A stretch of 8,792 nt of DNA from Bacteroidia bacterium (lineage in GTDB: Bacteria > Bacteroidota > Bacteroidia > Bacteroidales > P3): positions 1 to 8,792 of the forward strand of contig BNXT01000039.1 in the NCBI GenBank assembly GCA_025999775.1. The letters run 5' to 3'. The notes beneath the pieces are model-generated. The model was given only the letters and a program-made list of their open reading frames with translations, searched no databases and was not told the DNA's origin. Shown here one piece after another: positions 1 to 7,600 of this stretch (positions within the stretch are counted from its first letter, which is position 1; each line of letters starts with the position of its first letter). The translations under genes and the position numbers were made by a program.

Positions 1-10
1 ATTTATATTT

Positions 11-347
11 TCACGTAATTATAATCTCTATAAGCTCAAATTCTTCATTAGCTAAACAAAAATTATCATAGACAACTTTATCAATTTCTTTTTCTTTTAA
101 GAAGATCTTCTATTTGTTCACAAAAAAACTTGTGAATTGCAGGCGATAAATTAGGCAAAGGCAACTTTTCTAATGATTGAATATTCAACATTATATCGCC
201 AGCACCAGTTGTATCGCTATTGTTGTAGATAAAATATTTTGCATAAGAACTGCATAAAACACCCAAAATGAACAAATTATCATTTGAAGTTATAAAAGAA
301 GCAGAAATCAAAGCCTTGTTGGATAAACAAGTTTCCAAAAGCGCCAT
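11..347 (-). pseudogene. C-terminal remnant of a type IIG (Eco57I/TaqI-like) restriction-modification enzyme, frameshifted
   Basis: This is the tail of an N6-adenine methyltransferase/restriction enzyme, in the target-recognition region at the C-terminus. What shows it: a stretch FILGVLCSSYAKYF, the usual 'LLGiLNSkl..fY' start of the TaqI-type specificity domain, then TGAGDIMLNIQSLEKLPLP, the usual '..Y(v/l)EklPiP' element. The first frame stops at 81-83 after EDLLKRKRN. A one-base shift at about positions 98-107 restores a reading LKEKEIDKVVYDNFCLANEE, the family's closing 'eID.lVYelygLt.eE' motif, which ends at a stop at 11-13. The gene is therefore frameshifted and lacks its methylase and nuclease parts. 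The similarity fades upstream of about position 300, where the minus frame runs into antisense of a recombinase fragment, so 347 is only the first ATG and not a real start. A BREX PglX tail has the same motifs and cannot be excluded. Confidence 0.72.
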
Positions 348-405
348 TGCCCGAATTTTGGGTGTGCATCGGCTTACGGTGACGGAGTTTGTGAAAGAGC
401 TGTGA
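268..405 (+). pseudogene. C-terminal helix-turn-helix fragment of a serine recombinase (resolvase/invertase family)
   Basis: This 45-residue frame begins at an ATG at 268; the frame is open upstream to a stop at 244-246. Residues 11-45 read as the HTH that ends small serine recombinases: AEIKALLDKQVSKSAIARIL, then GVHRLTVTEFVKEL and a stop at 403-405. The preceding KTPKMNKLS sits where the 'GRPKG..nkLs' linker lies in complete enzymes. The catalytic domain with the nucleophilic serine is absent here. A second, non-overlapping fragment of the same kind of protein lies at 1994-2089. The start overlaps the antisense restriction-enzyme remnant, so a recombination breakpoint must lie near 245-300. 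It could be expressed as a small DNA-binding protein, but a remnant is more likely. Family assignment is by motif only. Confidence 0.7.
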
Positions 406-406
406 A

Positions 407-437
407 TTGTAAATAATGTAGAATTTGTGTATCTTTG
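407..437 (+). promoter_or_regulatory. Bacteroidota-type promoter of the AlbA_2/RecG-like gene
   Basis: A -7 box TATCTTTG at 430-437 matches the Bacteroidota consensus TAnnTTTG. A TTG at 407-409 sits 20 bases upstream, where the -33 element is expected. Transcription would begin near 441-445, inside the codons that would follow an ATG at 425, so the start codon at 458 is the one that can be translated from this promoter. The promoter starts two bases after the stop of the recombinase HTH fragment. Confidence 0.72.
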
Positions 438-457
438 CAGAAAAATACAGACCAGAT

Positions 458-1909
458 ATGAATGATAAAGAAATAAAAACCATCATCGCCGATATTCAGG
501 CATCTCCAAAAGAGAGTGAATGGGTTGAAGTAAAGAAAAATAACTATAATCCGGAACTTATTGGTGAATATATTTCCGCGCTGGCGAATGGTGCTGCGTA
601 TATGGGACAATCGAAAGCCTATTTGGCTTTCGGCATAGATGATGCTACACACGCTATTGTAGGTACAACTTACCATCCAAAACTTGATAAAATAGGTAAT
701 CAAGAAATAGAAAACTGGATAGCCACACAACTTTCGCCTCGCACTGATTATATCATTCAAGAAATTGTAGAGAACGATAAGCATATTGTGCTATTTATCA
801 TTGATTCTGCCGGAAATACTCCTGTAAAATTTAAGGGAACGGCTTGGATAAGAGTTGGCTCATACAAGAAAAAACTGTCAGACCACCCAGAACGCGAACG
901 TAAAATATGGCAAAATACGCATAACAGTACTTTTGAAACTAAAATTGCATTAAGTGGTATCAATGCAGATGAGGTATTAAAAGTTATTGATTATCCGTCA
1001 GCCTTTCGCTTGTTGAATATTCCTTTACCTGATAATCGAATTGGTATTTTGGAGAAACTTATCGAAGAAAAAATTATCAATAAACGGGCAGCAAGTTATG
1101 ATGTTACAAATCTTGGTGCGATTCTTTTTGCTACCGACTTGAAATATTTCAGCAGTCTATCAAGGAAAGCCGTTCGGGTGATTTTTTATAAGGATAACAA
1201 TAGAATTAATGCCATTAAAGAACAGGTTGGTGCAAAAGGCTATGCCATTGGGTTTGATGGTTTAGTGGATTATATTAATTCTAATCTTCCTGTAAATGAG
1301 CAGATTGGTAAATCTGTCAGGATTGATACACCTATGTATCCACCTGTGGCAATTCGTGAATTTGTTGCCAACGCATTGATACACCAAGACTTTTCAATAG
1401 GTGGGACTTCTCCAATGATTGAAGTTTTCCATAGCCGCATAGAAATAACAAATCCGGGAAAGCCATTGATAGATACTTTACGATTTATTGACCACACCCC
1501 ACTAAGCCGCAATGAGCAATTAGCATCCATAATGAGGCGAATGAATTTTTGCGAAGAACGAGGCAGTGGTGTTGACCGTGCATTAGAACAATGTGAGTTG
1601 TACCAGTTACCTGCCCCTGATTTTCAAGAAGAAGATGATTTTACGCGGGTTACGCTATTTGCTCCTAAAACTATGCGACAAATGAACAGAGAAGATAAAG
1701 TTCGGGCTTGTTATCAACATTGTTGTTTACAATATGTTACGGGAGAAAAAATGACTAATGAAACTTTGCGTAAGCGATTAGAAATAAATGATAAAAATTA
1801 CCCTATGGCTTCAAAAATAATTTCCGACACCATAACTGAAAAATTAATACGATTAGATGATTCTTCTCGCTCAAGAAAATATGCTCAATATGTTCCTATT
1901 TGGGCTTAA
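458..1909 (+). CDS. AlbA_2 (Schlafen-like) / RecG-like ATP-binding-fold protein, putative transcriptional regulator or defence protein
   Basis: A 483-residue protein of the COG2865 type, often called 'ATP-dependent DNA helicase RecG-related' although it has no helicase motor. Residues about 15-135 are an AlbA_2 domain: EWVEVK (E24, K26), a helix with NGA at 44-46, FGIDD at 58-62 and IRVGS at 131-135. Residues about 290-400 form a GHKL/HATPase_c_4-like domain: REFVANALIHQDFS at 300-313, the NPG turn at 332-334 and ERGSGVDRAL at 367-376. Residues about 410-483 look like a winged helix. An ATG at 425 is in frame, but it lies upstream of the -7 box, so 458 is preferred. The gene stands alone, bracketed by serine recombinase fragments. 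The family is known as DNA-binding regulators and is common in phage-defence and mobile regions; a Schlafen-type nuclease role is possible but not shown. The sequence looks intact. Confidence 0.88.
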   Translation: MNDKEIKTIIADIQASPKESEWVEVKKNNYNPELIGEYISALANGAAYMGQSKAYLAFGIDDATHAIVGTTYHPKLDKIGNQEIENWIATQLSPRTDYIIQEIVENDKHIVLFIIDSAGNTPVKFKGTAWIRVGSYKKKLSDHPERERKIWQNTHNSTFETKIALSGINADEVLKVIDYPSAFRLLNIPLPDNRIGILEKLIEEKIINKRAASYDVTNLGAILFATDLKYFSSLSRKAVRVIFYKDNNRINAIKEQVGAKGYAIGFDGLVDYINSNLPVNEQIGKSVRIDTPMYPPVAIREFVANALIHQDFSIGGTSPMIEVFHSRIEITNPGKPLIDTLRFIDHTPLSRNEQLASIMRRMNFCEERGSGVDRALEQCELYQLPAPDFQEEDDFTRVTLFAPKTMRQMNREDKVRACYQHCCLQYVTGEKMTNETLRKRLEINDKNYPMASKIISDTITEKLIRLDDSSRSRKYAQYVPIWA

Positions 1910-1912
1910 TTC

Positions 1913-1933
1913 TTATGTAATGGCAGAGTAATT
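1913..1933 (+). repeat. 21-bp direct repeat, copy 1
   Basis: The left copy begins four bases after the stop of the AlbA_2 gene. It matches the copy at 1980-2000 at 19 of 21 positions, with an identical 11-bp core GCAGAGTAATT. The two copies are 67 bp apart. It could be a recombinase crossover or attachment site, or a duplication made when the recombinase gene was cut down. Confidence 0.7.
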
Positions 1934-1979
1934 ATTAAGTGCAATAATCGATGTAATTATTTGATATTCAGCACTATTA

Positions 1980-2000
1980 TTATGTATTAGCAGAGTAATT
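1980..2000 (+). repeat. 21-bp direct repeat, copy 2
   Basis: The right copy ends where recognisable recombinase coding sequence begins, so it marks the point at which the recombinase's catalytic part is missing. The 46 bases between the copies are very A+T-rich and hold no gene. A 6-bp A/T-only stem (AATAAT/ATTATT) lies there but has no T-run and is not a convincing terminator. Confidence 0.7.
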
Positions 2001-2089
2001 CCGCCGAAATTGGACGCAACCTTATCTCGCAGCGCACCAAAAAAGCTTTAGCCCGCAAACGAATGGAACGGCAAAGAAAAATTGACTGA
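1994..2089 (+). pseudogene. Internal fragment of a serine recombinase (end of the catalytic domain and long E helix)
   Basis: The frame after a stop at 1988-1990 reads SNSAEIGRNLISQRTKKALA and then RKRMERQRKID before a stop at 2087-2089. This is the conserved end of the serine recombinase catalytic domain ('aEfErdLIseRTkegLa.a..eG'), which carries the ER/IGRNLISQRT dimer helix. The nucleophilic serine and the rest of the N-terminal domain are missing upstream, where the 21-bp repeat begins. The 'GRPKG' linker and HTH are missing downstream. There is no start codon in the right place, so it cannot make a working enzyme. The piece is complementary to the HTH fragment at 268-405: together they would cover the C-terminal half of one recombinase, but in the window their order is reversed. 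Confidence 0.72.
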
Positions 2090-2132
2090 TACCTATTTTG
2101 TTATTAAAGACTAGCGCTTACCAACGAATAGT

Positions 2133-4367
2133 TTACTTTTTAGTCCCCGATTTCTTTGCAGGAATAACGTATTTGGACGCTTCGTATTTTTCAAAGAGAT
2201 AGACGCCTGTCCATTTGAATTGTTGATTGCCAATAGTGTGGGTGTGAATAGCTTTGGGGTCAGTATTGTTGTTAGCTATCGCAAATAACCATTCGTTACC
2301 GTTTTTCTCCTTAAACTTCAGGATACTTGCCTGATTATCACTTAATAATAGCGTCAGTGTATCAAATTTGGAGTAGGAGTTATTGACATATTCAAAAGGC
2401 TCGTTATATTCGCCATGAGGCTCGATAATAGAGGCAAACGTGAAGGTGTCAACATTAGTATTTCGGATGATGAAGCCCTTTTCCGGACGCAAAGACATTT
2501 CGGGGTCATTAGCGCCAAGCTGTACGAAGAACACTTCTGTTTCCGGCGTAGCTGTAGCGTTTACGCTGTAAAAACGTTCGTCGTTGTACCACGTAAACAG
2601 CAGTTGGTCGGATTCGGCTTTACCATCAGCGGTATTGAACAAATGTTGATAGCCGTATTTCTTACCCAAAGCTTCCCAAGTTTGATGGGATGCGTATTTA
2701 ACGCTGGTTTCTATCAGCGATCCATTGTAATAAAGGGGCAAATCATACGTATGTTTAGCGGGTGATACTAAGCGAAAAAGATCAATGATGACCGGTTTTT
2801 CCCATGTTTCGTTGGCGAGCATAGCCATGGTACGTTGCATCTTCACGTTGGGGTAGGCGGTACTGTCGTAGGCGCTCATTACTTGTTGTGCAGGATTACT
2901 GATGTCGAAGAAATAAGCTTCGGCATGTTTATCGTCGGCTATTTTGGACTCCGCTTTATATTGTGCGGTTTCATCTACTACGACGGTGTTATGTGCAACG
3001 GTTTGTTTGCCCCATGTTTTGTTTTCGGGCAGGTAGCGTCCGCCGCGTTTTTGCACGATATTAAGAAAACGTACAGCCCCATAGTCGGAAATTATCAATT
3101 TGCTTTGGTCGTAAAGCATCATTGACAGCTTGTCGAAATGTCCGTGTTCCATACCATAAACGCCGTACTTCATGATGAGGCTCAGTTGGTCTTTGCCATC
3201 TCCGTAACGAAGAAAGCCTGTTGCGCCTTGTTTACCATCGCTACCGTCACGCAGTAACATGGAATGTCGGCGAAAATTAGTTGAGGCTTTCTGTTCTGCA
3301 ATGGCTTTCGCAACAGCAACGCCTTCTTTGGAAAGCATGATACAGTCTTGCTGTTCAGCCACATAGAGTAAATCGGGATTATTAGTACGACTATAAGCAA
3401 TATCTACAGCCGAAATAACTTCCTGACTTGTCCATGCTTTTTCGCGTATAGCATCATTGAATGGGAGAAACTGTCCTTTGCTGTCGGTCATTTGCAAGAG
3501 GGTTAGAGGCGCTTTGAGTAACGTACTATCTTTAAAAGCAAAGATACGTTGGGCGGGTTGATTATTGTCGATAACGGTGGCGGTCAATCCAAAGGGCCAA
3601 TAGGCATAACGCAGATAGTAAGGTCCTTCAACGTAGTAACCGTCGGGTGAATAAAGTTTACTGATAAGCTCAAAGAAGCCACTTTTCCCATCTTTATTGC
3701 CACCTTTTAAGCCTTGTTCAATCATTTCGTTATCATTCAGAACATATCCTGTCATGATTACGCCTGCCACATTCCACGCACCGTGATTGTGAATCATATT
3801 GAACACTTTATTACAGTCCACGATATTGAACTTTACGGCAAGTCTAAACAGGTTATTTTCAATAATTTGTCTATCTGAGGCAGAGATATAGTCAAACACT
3901 GCGTCATAAGCTTGGATGGCGTTTACTAACCATACAGCGTCGTTGAGGCTTTGCCAAAACAGCTTCCCGGGTGCGCTTGAGTTTTTTCCTTCGGGGTGGA
4001 TACCTAATGTTGGGTACAATTTGGCATACGCGAGTAGCATCTCTTTTACAAATTCCGCATAGCGCGTATCATTCAAAACTTGCCATAGTACGCCGGCTTT
4101 ATTCATGGCGCTATAGTTAGATTTATGTTTTTCGTGGGTGTAGCCGCCGCCGGCATCCACCGGAACGGGCACCTCAATGCCCGCTGCGAGATTAGCTTCC
4201 ACTTCCGCTTTAGCAGCGTCAAACGTCTTGTCCAACAAGGGGTATTTACCTAAACCGTCACGAAGTACCTTGACGCCCTCTTGCGTGAGAATTAAATTGG
4301 GATGTTTAACTTGCGAAAAAGCAGTCAAACTCAGAGTTAATGCGAGGATAATGAGAATACGTTTCAT
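2133..4367 (-). CDS. PL17 alginate lyase (exo-acting, oligoalginate lyase), secreted
   Basis: A 744-residue enzyme expected to release monosaccharide from alginate oligomers by beta-elimination, probably in the periplasm. Residues 1-18 are a signal peptide (MKRILIILALTLSLTAFS, A-F-S before the likely cut at Q19) with no lipobox cysteine. The mature protein opens with KHPNLILTQEGV, typical of PL17. An alpha-toroid covers about 40-340, followed by a heparinase II/III-like beta-sandwich. By eye, the active-site residues of Saccharophagus Alg17c (recalled from its structure) are all present: N194-H195 in HNHG, Y251 in EGPYY, H408 in EHGHFD, Y445 in GGRYLP, and D428 and H459 as zinc ligands. The length is about that of Alg17c (736). 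No SusC/SusD, PL7 or uronate-metabolism gene is next to it in this window, so it is a lone gene. The start is supported by the promoter and operator just upstream. Confidence 0.92.
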   Translation of the reverse strand: MKRILIILALTLSLTAFSQVKHPNLILTQEGVKVLRDGLGKYPLLDKTFDAAKAEVEANLAAGIEVPVPVDAGGGYTHEKHKSNYSAMNKAGVLWQVLNDTRYAEFVKEMLLAYAKLYPTLGIHPEGKNSSAPGKLFWQSLNDAVWLVNAIQAYDAVFDYISASDRQIIENNLFRLAVKFNIVDCNKVFNMIHNHGAWNVAGVIMTGYVLNDNEMIEQGLKGGNKDGKSGFFELISKLYSPDGYYVEGPYYLRYAYWPFGLTATVIDNNQPAQRIFAFKDSTLLKAPLTLLQMTDSKGQFLPFNDAIREKAWTSQEVISAVDIAYSRTNNPDLLYVAEQQDCIMLSKEGVAVAKAIAEQKASTNFRRHSMLLRDGSDGKQGATGFLRYGDGKDQLSLIMKYGVYGMEHGHFDKLSMMLYDQSKLIISDYGAVRFLNIVQKRGGRYLPENKTWGKQTVAHNTVVVDETAQYKAESKIADDKHAEAYFFDISNPAQQVMSAYDSTAYPNVKMQRTMAMLANETWEKPVIIDLFRLVSPAKHTYDLPLYYNGSLIETSVKYASHQTWEALGKKYGYQHLFNTADGKAESDQLLFTWYNDERFYSVNATATPETEVFFVQLGANDPEMSLRPEKGFIIRNTNVDTFTFASIIEPHGEYNEPFEYVNNSYSKFDTLTLLLSDNQASILKFKEKNGNEWLFAIANNNTDPKAIHTHTIGNQQFKWTGVYLFEKYEASKYVIPAKKSGTKK

Positions 4368-4379
4368 ATTTGTAGTTTA

Positions 4380-4395
4380 AATTGGTCAACCAATT
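4380..4395 (-). promoter_or_regulatory. Inverted repeat, probable GntR/FadR-type operator
   Basis: AATTGGT-CA-ACCAATT: perfect 7-bp arms around a 2-bp centre, containing TTGGTnnACCAA. This is the shape of operators bound by the FadR branch of GntR repressors (TGGTnnACCA core). It covers the expected transcription start of the alginate lyase gene, between the -7 box and the ATG, so a bound protein would block transcription. GntR-family regulators control uronate and alginate genes in several bacteria; which protein acts here is not known and no regulator gene is in the window. Confidence 0.65.
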
Positions 4396-4398
4396 GTG

Positions 4399-4406
4399 CA
4401 AATATA
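4399..4406 (-). promoter_or_regulatory. -7 box of the alginate lyase promoter
   Basis: On the minus strand this reads TATATTTG, a match to the Bacteroidota TAnnTTTG box, 31 bases upstream of the ATG. No good TTG -33 element is seen at the usual spacing: the nearest TTG is 26 bases away. The promoter may therefore be weak or need an activator. Confidence 0.62.
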
Positions 4407-4426
4407 CGTAAATTTTTTAAATTATG

Positions 4427-4618
4427 CTATTTCAATTTTAATAATATTTCGCTACAGGCATCTTCTAATAATTCGATAACATAATCAAAGCCGGATTGCC
4501 CTTGATAATAAAAGAATAGTTTTTACCATGATACTCGCTATTATGAATTTTAGGGGAAACAATTTTACATAAACTTTTGAATTGTATTGAGATATATTTA
4601 TTGACATAAGATGGTATA
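4427..4618 (-). pseudogene. Unidentified gene remnant between hsdR and the alginate lyase gene
   Basis: Directly after the hsdR stop, the minus strand keeps reading like A+T-rich coding DNA. One frame gives CDIPSYVNKYISIQFKSLCK and then IVSPKIHNSEYHGKN. At about 4523 the sense shifts to another frame, KLFFYYQGQSGFDYVIELLE then DACSEILLKLK, which stops at 4427-4429. Read together they look like the C-terminal 65-70 residues of one protein with a frameshift. No start, motif or family is recognised. The first frame runs on upstream as a 70-residue ORF (4465-4677), but that part overlaps the end of hsdR and is probably chance. The alternative is that the whole stretch is non-coding spacer. Confidence 0.35.
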
Positions 4619-7600
4619 TCACACCCTATTTTTTTTGAAATTCTCCGCTTGCTCAAATATTTCAACATAAACTTCATCCCGTTCTACCGGTGGATAGCCA
4701 AATTCGTCCAACAACAAAATCAAGCCGACTTTCAATGCTGATTTTATGTCGTCGCGCTTACTCCAATCCGGAAATTTCGTTTGCGAATCGACTAATTCTT
4801 TGACGGCTTTGGCAAGTTCAATCATTTGAGCGTCCGGATATTTGAAATCGTATTTGATGCAGAGGTCTTTTAGTATGTCGTAAAAGGCTTTTTCTTCAAG
4901 GTTGATGCCTAATTCGTCGCCTGCCGAAAATTCTTTGCGAACTTCCCAAATTAAATTCGTGAGTTGTTCCGCCATTTCTTCATAGACTTCGCTTCGCAAA
5001 ATATCGCTCTCATCGCGCTGATTATACCTTTCTACTAACGATTGCATTTTCTTTGAAAAGTCGATGCCTTTTATTCTGTTTACCTTCTTTATTTCGCCAA
5101 TAACCTTTGCCAAGAGTTGTTGCAGCAATTTGATTTTCGTATTCGGCAGTTTGATGTTATTGATTTTTGCCAAATAATCTTCATCAAAAAGGTCTTGTTC
5201 GGATTGATTTTCGTCGCCCATTTTGAAAATTTCTTCCACGCCATCGCTTGCCAACGCATTTTTAATCATTTCACGAACACGGGCATTCATCTGTGCGGTG
5301 TCGGGTGCATCGCCTTTGGTCAGTTTGGCAACGATGGAACGAACGGCTAAATAGAAATGCGTATAATCTCGTTCCTGTTGGGTCAATTGTTCGCTTCCGG
5401 CGCAGATGTCGTAAGCGGCTTTTAAGCGTTTCACCAATCCCATAAAGCGGGTTTCCACCTCTTTGGTTTGTTGCACATATTCGGCAGCCATATTCAAGGT
5501 GTTTAATTGTTCCAATGCGCCGCCGGCAAAGTATTTTGTATTGTCGAATTTGTGGAAAATCTTTGACAAAAGGTCTAAATGATTGCGAACATCGACCAAG
5601 GATTGTGCAATATCTTCAAAATTATTTTCATCGCCTTTGTTGTATTTGGCTAAGGCTAAGTTCATTTGCTTTTTGATGCCGATATAGTCCACGACCAAGC
5701 CTTTGTTTTTGCCTTCAAATTTGCGGTTTACGCGCGAAATGGTCTGAATCAGATTGTGTTGCTGAATGGGTTTATCAATGTAAATGGTGTCCAAAAATGG
5801 TACGTCAAAGCCTGTAAGCCACATATCGACTACGATAGCAATTTTGAAATTGGATTTCTCGTTCTTAAATTCCGTGTCCAATGTTTTGCGGTATTCCTTG
5901 CTACCTAACAGATTGTACAACGTTTCGCCATCGTCTTTCCCACGAGTCATTATCATTTTGATTTGTTCCAACTCCCATTCGGGACGGAGGGCAATGACGT
6001 TTTTGTAAAATTCGTATGCAATTTCGCGGCTGCTGCACACAAACAGGGCTTTTCCGCAAACAGTTGCACCTTCGGAAACGCGGTTTTCATAATGCTTGAT
6101 AAAATCTTCTGCCAAGGCTTGCAAACGTTTCGGGTCGCCCAATATCGCGTTCATTTGTGTTGTTTCTTCTTTGCTTTTTTCTATCTGATATTCATTGGCT
6201 CCTGCTTCTGCCGCTTCTTCGTAGTAGCGTTCAATCTTTTCTAACTCGCTGTTGTTCAGCACCACTTTTGCCGCTCTGCCTTCATACACAATGCGCACTG
6301 TAATTTCGTCTTCGACGGATTCGGTCATCGTGTAGGCATCGACCACTTTTCCGAAAACATCCAATGTGGCATCTATCGGCGTACCGGTGAAGCCAACAAA
6401 AACGGCATTGGGCAGAGAGTCGTGCAGATATTTGGCAAAGCCATACGTTTTTGCAACGCCTTTTTCGGTGATTTTAATTTTCTGGTCGAGGTTGATTTGG
6501 CTGCGATGGGCTTCGTCGGAAATGCAAATGACGTTGTTTCGTTCGCTTAACAACTTCGTATCTTCCGTGAACTTGTGAATCGTGGTAAGAAACACGCCAC
6601 CACTTTGTCGGCTTTGAAGCAGTTCCCGCAAATGCTCGCGACTTTCAACGCTGATGATGATGTTGTCGCCGATAAATTGCTTGGCATTGGTAAATTGGCG
6701 GGATAATTGGTCATCCAAATCGGTGCGGTCGGTTATCAACACTATCGTGGGACTTTCAAAATGCAGACTGCGCATCAATAAGCGCGTGAGAAAAAGCATC
6801 GTGAAACTTTTGCCGCAACCGGTGGCGCCGAAATAGGTACCGCCTTTGCCATCTCCGTCGGGTTTTTGAGCGGTTTTTATATGTTCGTAAAGCCGTTTGG
6901 CGGCATAGTATTGTGGATAACGGCAAACAATCTTTTCGTTTTTCTTGGAAGTATCAGGGATATAAATGAAATTGCGGATAATATCCCGCAACTGATTTTG
7001 ATTCAACATTCCGCGCACCAAGGTAAACATACTGTCGATGCCATCCTTATCTCTTGCCATTCCTGCAATTCTGCGCCATGCGTAGAAAAATTCGTAAGGT
7101 GCGAAAAATGAACCGGCTTTGTTGTTCACGCCATCGCTGATTACACAGAAAGCATTGTATTTGAACAGTTCGGGAATATCTCTTTTGTAGCGTGTAGTCA
7201 GTTGAACGTAGGCATCGTGAATAGTTGCTCCTTCGCGAATGGCACTTTTGAACTCAAACACCACCACCGGCAAACCATTGATATAGAGAATGCCATCGGG
7301 AATGCGCTTTTCCGTCCCGACGATTTCCAATTGATTGACAAACTTGTAGATATTATGATTTGTGCTAAAATCAATCAACTCAACGTGAATATCTTTCCGG
7401 TTGCGGTCTTCGCGTTTCAGGATAAAACCGTCTGACAGCCATCGCTGAATGGTTTTGTTACTTTCGTATAGGTCGGAAGCAGGCAAGGTTTTCAGTTGCA
7501 AGATGATTGTTTTTGCCTCTGTTTCGGTCAGTTGCTCGTTTTCGTATCGCAATAACAAATAATGCAACAAATCTTCGTCAATCAGCACTTCATCGGCTGC

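Noticed and set aside
425..457. Upstream in-frame ATG at 425 as the start of the AlbA_2 gene (11 more residues)
   Set aside because: The -7 box at 430-437 lies within these codons, so a transcript from this promoter would begin downstream of that ATG. The residues also do not look like part of the domain.
374..784. Minus-strand 136-residue frame across the AlbA_2 start
   Set aside because: It is antisense to a well-supported domain and its promoter. The F/I/Y-rich composition is typical of a shadow frame, not a membrane protein with clear segments.
1938..1975. AGTGC/GCACT inverted repeat as a terminator after the AlbA_2 gene
   Set aside because: The arms are only 5 bp with a loop of about 28 bases and no T-run, so it is not a credible terminator.
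2052..2114. Small plus-strand frame PANEWNGKEKLTDTYFVIKD
   Set aside because: It has no start codon, overlaps the recombinase fragment in another frame and matches no family I recognise. It is too short to support.
2415..3125. Plus-strand open frames of about 100 residues inside the alginate lyase gene
   Set aside because: They are antisense to strongly conserved PL17 sequence, have low-complexity composition and no promoter.
5117..7435. Several plus-strand open frames of 60-93 residues inside hsdR
   Set aside because: All are antisense to conserved HsdR motifs and rich in F/C/H, as expected for shadow frames.
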